In this document: one piece after another, positions 60,604-64,000 of the stretch
How positions within the stretch are numbered: position 1 is the stretch's first letter
Layout of the letters: the number at the start of each line of letters is the position of its first letter
Assembly (NCBI RefSeq): GCF_016802725.1
Contig: NC_052664.1
Span: 18,682,405 to 18,746,404 of the forward strand
DNA from: Solenopsis invicta
Taxonomy: Eukaryota > Arthropoda > Insecta > Hymenoptera > Formicidae
Direction: 5' to 3'
Length of the DNA: 64,000 bases
Notes under the pieces: generated by a model
The model's input: the letters and a program-made list of their open reading frames with translations, nothing else
What the model was told of the DNA's origin: nothing
Databases searched by the model: none
Position numbers and translations under genes: made by a program

Positions 60604-63600
60604 ATGGTCGACCGATTGGGTTAGTTCGTGCTTCGTTTATTAGCATTTAATTAATATCTTTTATCTTGCGAAAAGGCGAGGCCGTCGGGCACCCCGTAGT
60701 GATCGAGGGGCGGCATGCGCGTCTCGCGGTCGCGAGAGTGGTGGGCGCGGGACACCGCGCGGCCGTCACGTTCCCTCGTGCGATTACACCCGCAAGGGGG
60801 ATAACGGTCCATGGGCCGTGTGCTTTTGACAGCTCCGGACAGCTCCAGAGCAATAATTCCGCTCTGTTTAGCCGCACGCTCCCCTGCCCTCTTTTTCTCA
60901 CGTTACGCTTTCCATATTCCCGAAACCTGACGTCTCGACGCCACGTGAGAGAAAAAAAGCGCAGAAATTTAGACGTGAAAGGGTGAAAATGCAGCAGCTA
61001 AAGAGAACGGGTCTCGACGATGCCTCGAACGTTTTCGCTCGGGAGCGTGGGTGTGTGTTGCGAGCAGTGATGGGACAATCGTGTTAATCTCCCCCTTCCC
61101 CCGTCCTTGGGGCTTGATCTGTTTCAGTAAACAGCGAGGCCAATGCCAGGCGTATCGCGATGGTCGAAAACTGCTTCGGCGGTTCGGGTCAGGTAAGAGA
61201 AAGATTTGCACAAGCGAAGTTTATAAATTTTATTTCTCCCACGTTTGCAACCAGCGAATCGTAACGATGACTCACTTATGAATATTCCGCCCGCGCAGCC
61301 GCTTGCGGTACCCGGCCGAGTCCTGGTGGGCGAAGGGGTCCTGACGAAAATGTGCAGGAAGAAGCCCAAGCCTAGACAGTTCTTCCTGTTCAACGATATA
61401 TTGGTCTATGGAAATATCATGATTAATAAAAAAAAGGTATGTACACAGGAGAAGTATTCGTCTTTTGTAAACAAGTGCTGTTCTACAGCAATGTAATTGT
61501 AGTTCGTGACTGTAAGACTCAGTTGTCTGTTTCTAACAAATGTTAATTAATTTTAATCTCAATTTCACTACTTTTTATCTTTCTTGAATTCTATGAATAA
61601 AAAAGCTAATTAATATTTATTTATGTTGTTAAAAATAGACAAATAGTTATGCCTTATTTACAATATTTCACATCCATTTAGAACTACGCTGAAGCTAATT
61701 TGACAGTGTTGCCAGATTGGGGAAAATTTTCAGAAAAAAATATAAAGATCCATAGTCTATCTTTTAAAAAAATTTTTAATAATAAAATTTAAATTTAGGA
61801 AAAAGTTTATTATCCTGACAACATTGCAATTCAAATATATTTTCTAATAAAAGAAGTATCAATAATCTGTCTTGGAACCCCTGTGTTCAGAACACCCTTG
61901 TGAATATGTTAGCACGCTATTACGTCATTTTATCTTTATTATTCATTATACATAAAATAAGAATAAAATGATGCAAACAATGCTCAAACATTGTTAAAAG
62001 TGAATTCTAAATACATGCTAAAGTATGATATATGAATAAATTCTTCATGTAACTAATATTGTAATTGATATATAACATGCAATAACAATAGTGATGATAA
62101 CAATAATAGTAATTTCTAATAAAAGTAATAATGATTTCTTTATAGTACAACAAGCAGCATATAATACCACTGGAAGAAGTAAAGTTAGAGTCTCTAGCAG
62201 ACGAGGGTCGTAAGTACATTACATTACTTAATACACTATATGCACATTAAAGGGTTTTTATTATTGGAAAAAAACCAGGAAAATCTGGGATTTTCAGAAA
62301 TTTTTCTTCTATCTTTGATAATCATGAATTTTTTGATGATTTTATTGTACTCAGAGAAATTTTTTTAATTTTATTTTTAAATTTAAATTCTATCTCTTTC
62401 CAACAAAATTGTTTCTTTGATAAATGATTTGACAATTGATTGGTATACACATCTGTGTACATTATAACTAATAACTTAATATTAATTTTTTAGTGCATAA
62501 TTCAATAATACACGTAATTCAATTTACTCATGAATATATACATAAATAATTCATAATAGCCACATTCTTTATCATTCTAAATTGTCTGTGTTTCATCACT
62601 TTTCAAATTACTTTCAGTGAGCTAAATCCATGTATTGTAGATTTTTATATGTATCATTTAGTTCAATTTTCTTTTTTTTTTTTTAGTATTTTCTCAAATT
62701 TAATATTTAAAATTTAAGTGGCTTTGTGATTATCAAACATTATAAATCTTTTATAATTAAAAAATATCAAAAAGCGCATTTAAAAAAATAAATTTAAACA
62801 ATAAGTTATATGACAAAAATTAAAACGCACACAAGAATAGACACCTAAATTTCTTTCAAAGCTGTATTAAAAAATTCCTTAATCTTGCCAGAAATTTTAA
62901 ATAAAATTCCTGGAAAATCCAGAAATTCTTAAGAAATTCTATAAAATTTTAGTAAATATTTGGACATTGCAATTCCACCAATGTTGTATACAGAATATTT
63001 TAAAAGTACCTCCGAGAAAATATACATATATGAAAAAATCTATAAATATCAGTTATTTTTGTTTTAACAAGTTTTGCTAGAAGTCGCAAATTTATACATT
63101 GCACAAGATTTTTTGCAAAAAATAAATAAAAATTTGAGATGCATTTTCTTAGGTTTTTGACAGAAATAATAGTGCACTTATTATAGTATTTCAATTATGT
63201 TAGCATATGGATCAAATGAGATCACATATACATATATGTCTAGAAAATGTTAGTACAGTATTGGATTATTATTTATAGAATATCGTAATGGATGGCTCAT
63301 TAAAACAGTAACAAAGTCGTTTGCTGTTTATGCTGCTACTCCAACAGAAAAGCAAGAATGGATGGCACATATCACAAAATGTATTGAAGATTTGTTAAGA
63401 AAGAGTAAGTAAAAAAAAAAATTAAATTGTTATTGATACATTTTCTAAGATGATAAATTTCGAAGTTTTGCAAATTTATAATTCTTTTTAATTTTATCTT
63501 TTTATATACTTTTTAGGTGGCAAAAAGCCTGTCGAAGTCCATGCAGCAGTTTGGGTGCCAGATAACGAAGCTACAATTTGCATGCACTGCAATAAAACAC

Positions 63601-63966
63601 AATTCACAGTATTAAACAGACGGGTAAATTCACATTTTTATTCGTTTAATTAATCCAAATATATTAATTGCTAAAACAATTTCTTTATTTCAGCATCATT
63701 GTAGGCAATGCGGAGCAGTAGTCTGTGGTCCGTGCAGTAATAAAAAATTATTATTGCCTGGGCAAGGAAACGGGAAAGCTGTCAGGGTCTGTTTACAATG
63801 TTACGATGCCGCTAGTAAAATCAAAGCTATACCCACGACTGCTGTGGATAGCTTAAATAACAAAGACCCACAACGTAATTCCGCTGACAGTTCAGGAGGG
63901 GACAGCTCTGGAGACGACGATGATGCAAATAAGGAGGAAAATCACGATGAGGTAATTCATAATTAG
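60604..63966 (+). CDS. PLEKHF/Phafin (Rush hour-like) PH and FYVE domain protein
   Basis: Seven exons: 60604-60619, 61128-61192, 61299-61436, 62146-62209, 63279-63404, 63517-63623 and 63694-63966, all GT-AG and in phase. Phafins bind phosphatidylinositol 3-phosphate on endosomes and act in endosomal trafficking; the fly homologue is rush hour. The PH domain spans about residues 35-135 (RVLVGEGVLTKMCRKKPKPR, QFFLFNDILVYGN, NGWLIKTVTKSFAVYAAT). The FYVE domain spans about 149-210, with WVPD at 149-152, RRHHCRQCG at 171-179 and all eight zinc ligands (C158, C161, C175, C178, C183, C186, C205, C208). An acidic Ser/Asp/Glu tail follows. Read through, the last exon stops at 63964-63966 after EVIHN (262 residues). 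A donor-like GTAATT at 63952 after HDE could instead splice to an exon beyond the window. The 16-bp first exon was placed from the family N-terminus MVDRL and phase. Confidence 0.93.
60620..61127 (+). other. First intron of the Phafin gene
   Basis: GC-rich promoter-proximal intron with CpG-dense stretches (60670-60780). Open frames on both strands here are composition artefacts. No exon is recognised. Confidence 0.6.
62210..63278 (+). other. Fourth intron of the Phafin gene
   Basis: AT-rich intron between a consensus GTAAGT donor and a TTTATAG acceptor. I see no repeat or coding structure in it. Confidence 0.6.
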
Positions 63967-64000
63967 CTTTCTTCTTGTTTTAGATAAAAATCAATGTCGG

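Overview
This is a stretch of eukaryotic, almost certainly insect, nuclear DNA. Small exons with GT-AG introns, very AT-rich introns and intergenic DNA, sharply GC/CpG-rich 5' ends carrying CT/GA microsatellites, and many short inverted-repeat transposon remnants fit a hymenopteran genome, most likely an ant. The species cannot be fixed from the sequence. I rebuilt gene models by hand from splice sites, reading-frame phase and recognisable protein families. No tRNA, rRNA or CRISPR array was found.

Layout, left to right. (1) 1-10.2 kb, minus: the first two coding exons of a Na+/K+-ATPase beta subunit (nervana type), split by a 9.6-kb intron; the gene continues off the left edge. (2) 10.2-18.7 kb: its GC-rich promoter/5'UTR, then AT-rich intergenic DNA holding a nested foldback element. 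(3) 18.7-26.3 kb, minus: an 8-exon, 880-residue ZCCHC14/ZCCHC2-like CCHC zinc-knuckle protein. (4) 26.3-31.0 kb: its promoter island, then AT-rich DNA with MITEs and an isolated GC-rich hairpin. (5) 31.0-38.7 kb, minus: a 9-exon, 842-residue SDCCAG8/CCCAP-like centrosomal coiled-coil protein. (6) 38.7-45.3 kb: no confident gene, but a piggyBac-type MITE and an unusual 2.2-kb GC-rich inverted duplication. (7) 45.3-48.1 kb, minus: a 7-exon, 489-residue MFSD12-like transporter. (8) 49.3-57.2 kb, plus: a divergent paralogue of erect wing/NRF1 whose DNA-binding-domain exons are tandemly duplicated, with a possibly degraded 3' end. (9) 58.4-59.8 kb, minus: ribonuclease kappa. (10) 60.6-64 kb, plus: a PLEKHF/Phafin (PH + FYVE) endosomal protein, divergently arranged with ribonuclease kappa.

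The genes do not form an operon or a shared pathway. Several are housekeeping membrane or endosome genes (Na,K-ATPase beta, MFSD12, RNase kappa, Phafin), a usual mixed arrangement for an insect chromosome. The most unusual content is the ewg-like paralogue with two in-phase cassettes of the NRF1 DNA-binding domain, followed by the 41.9-44.1 kb inverted duplication with transposable elements nested at its centre and inside one arm.
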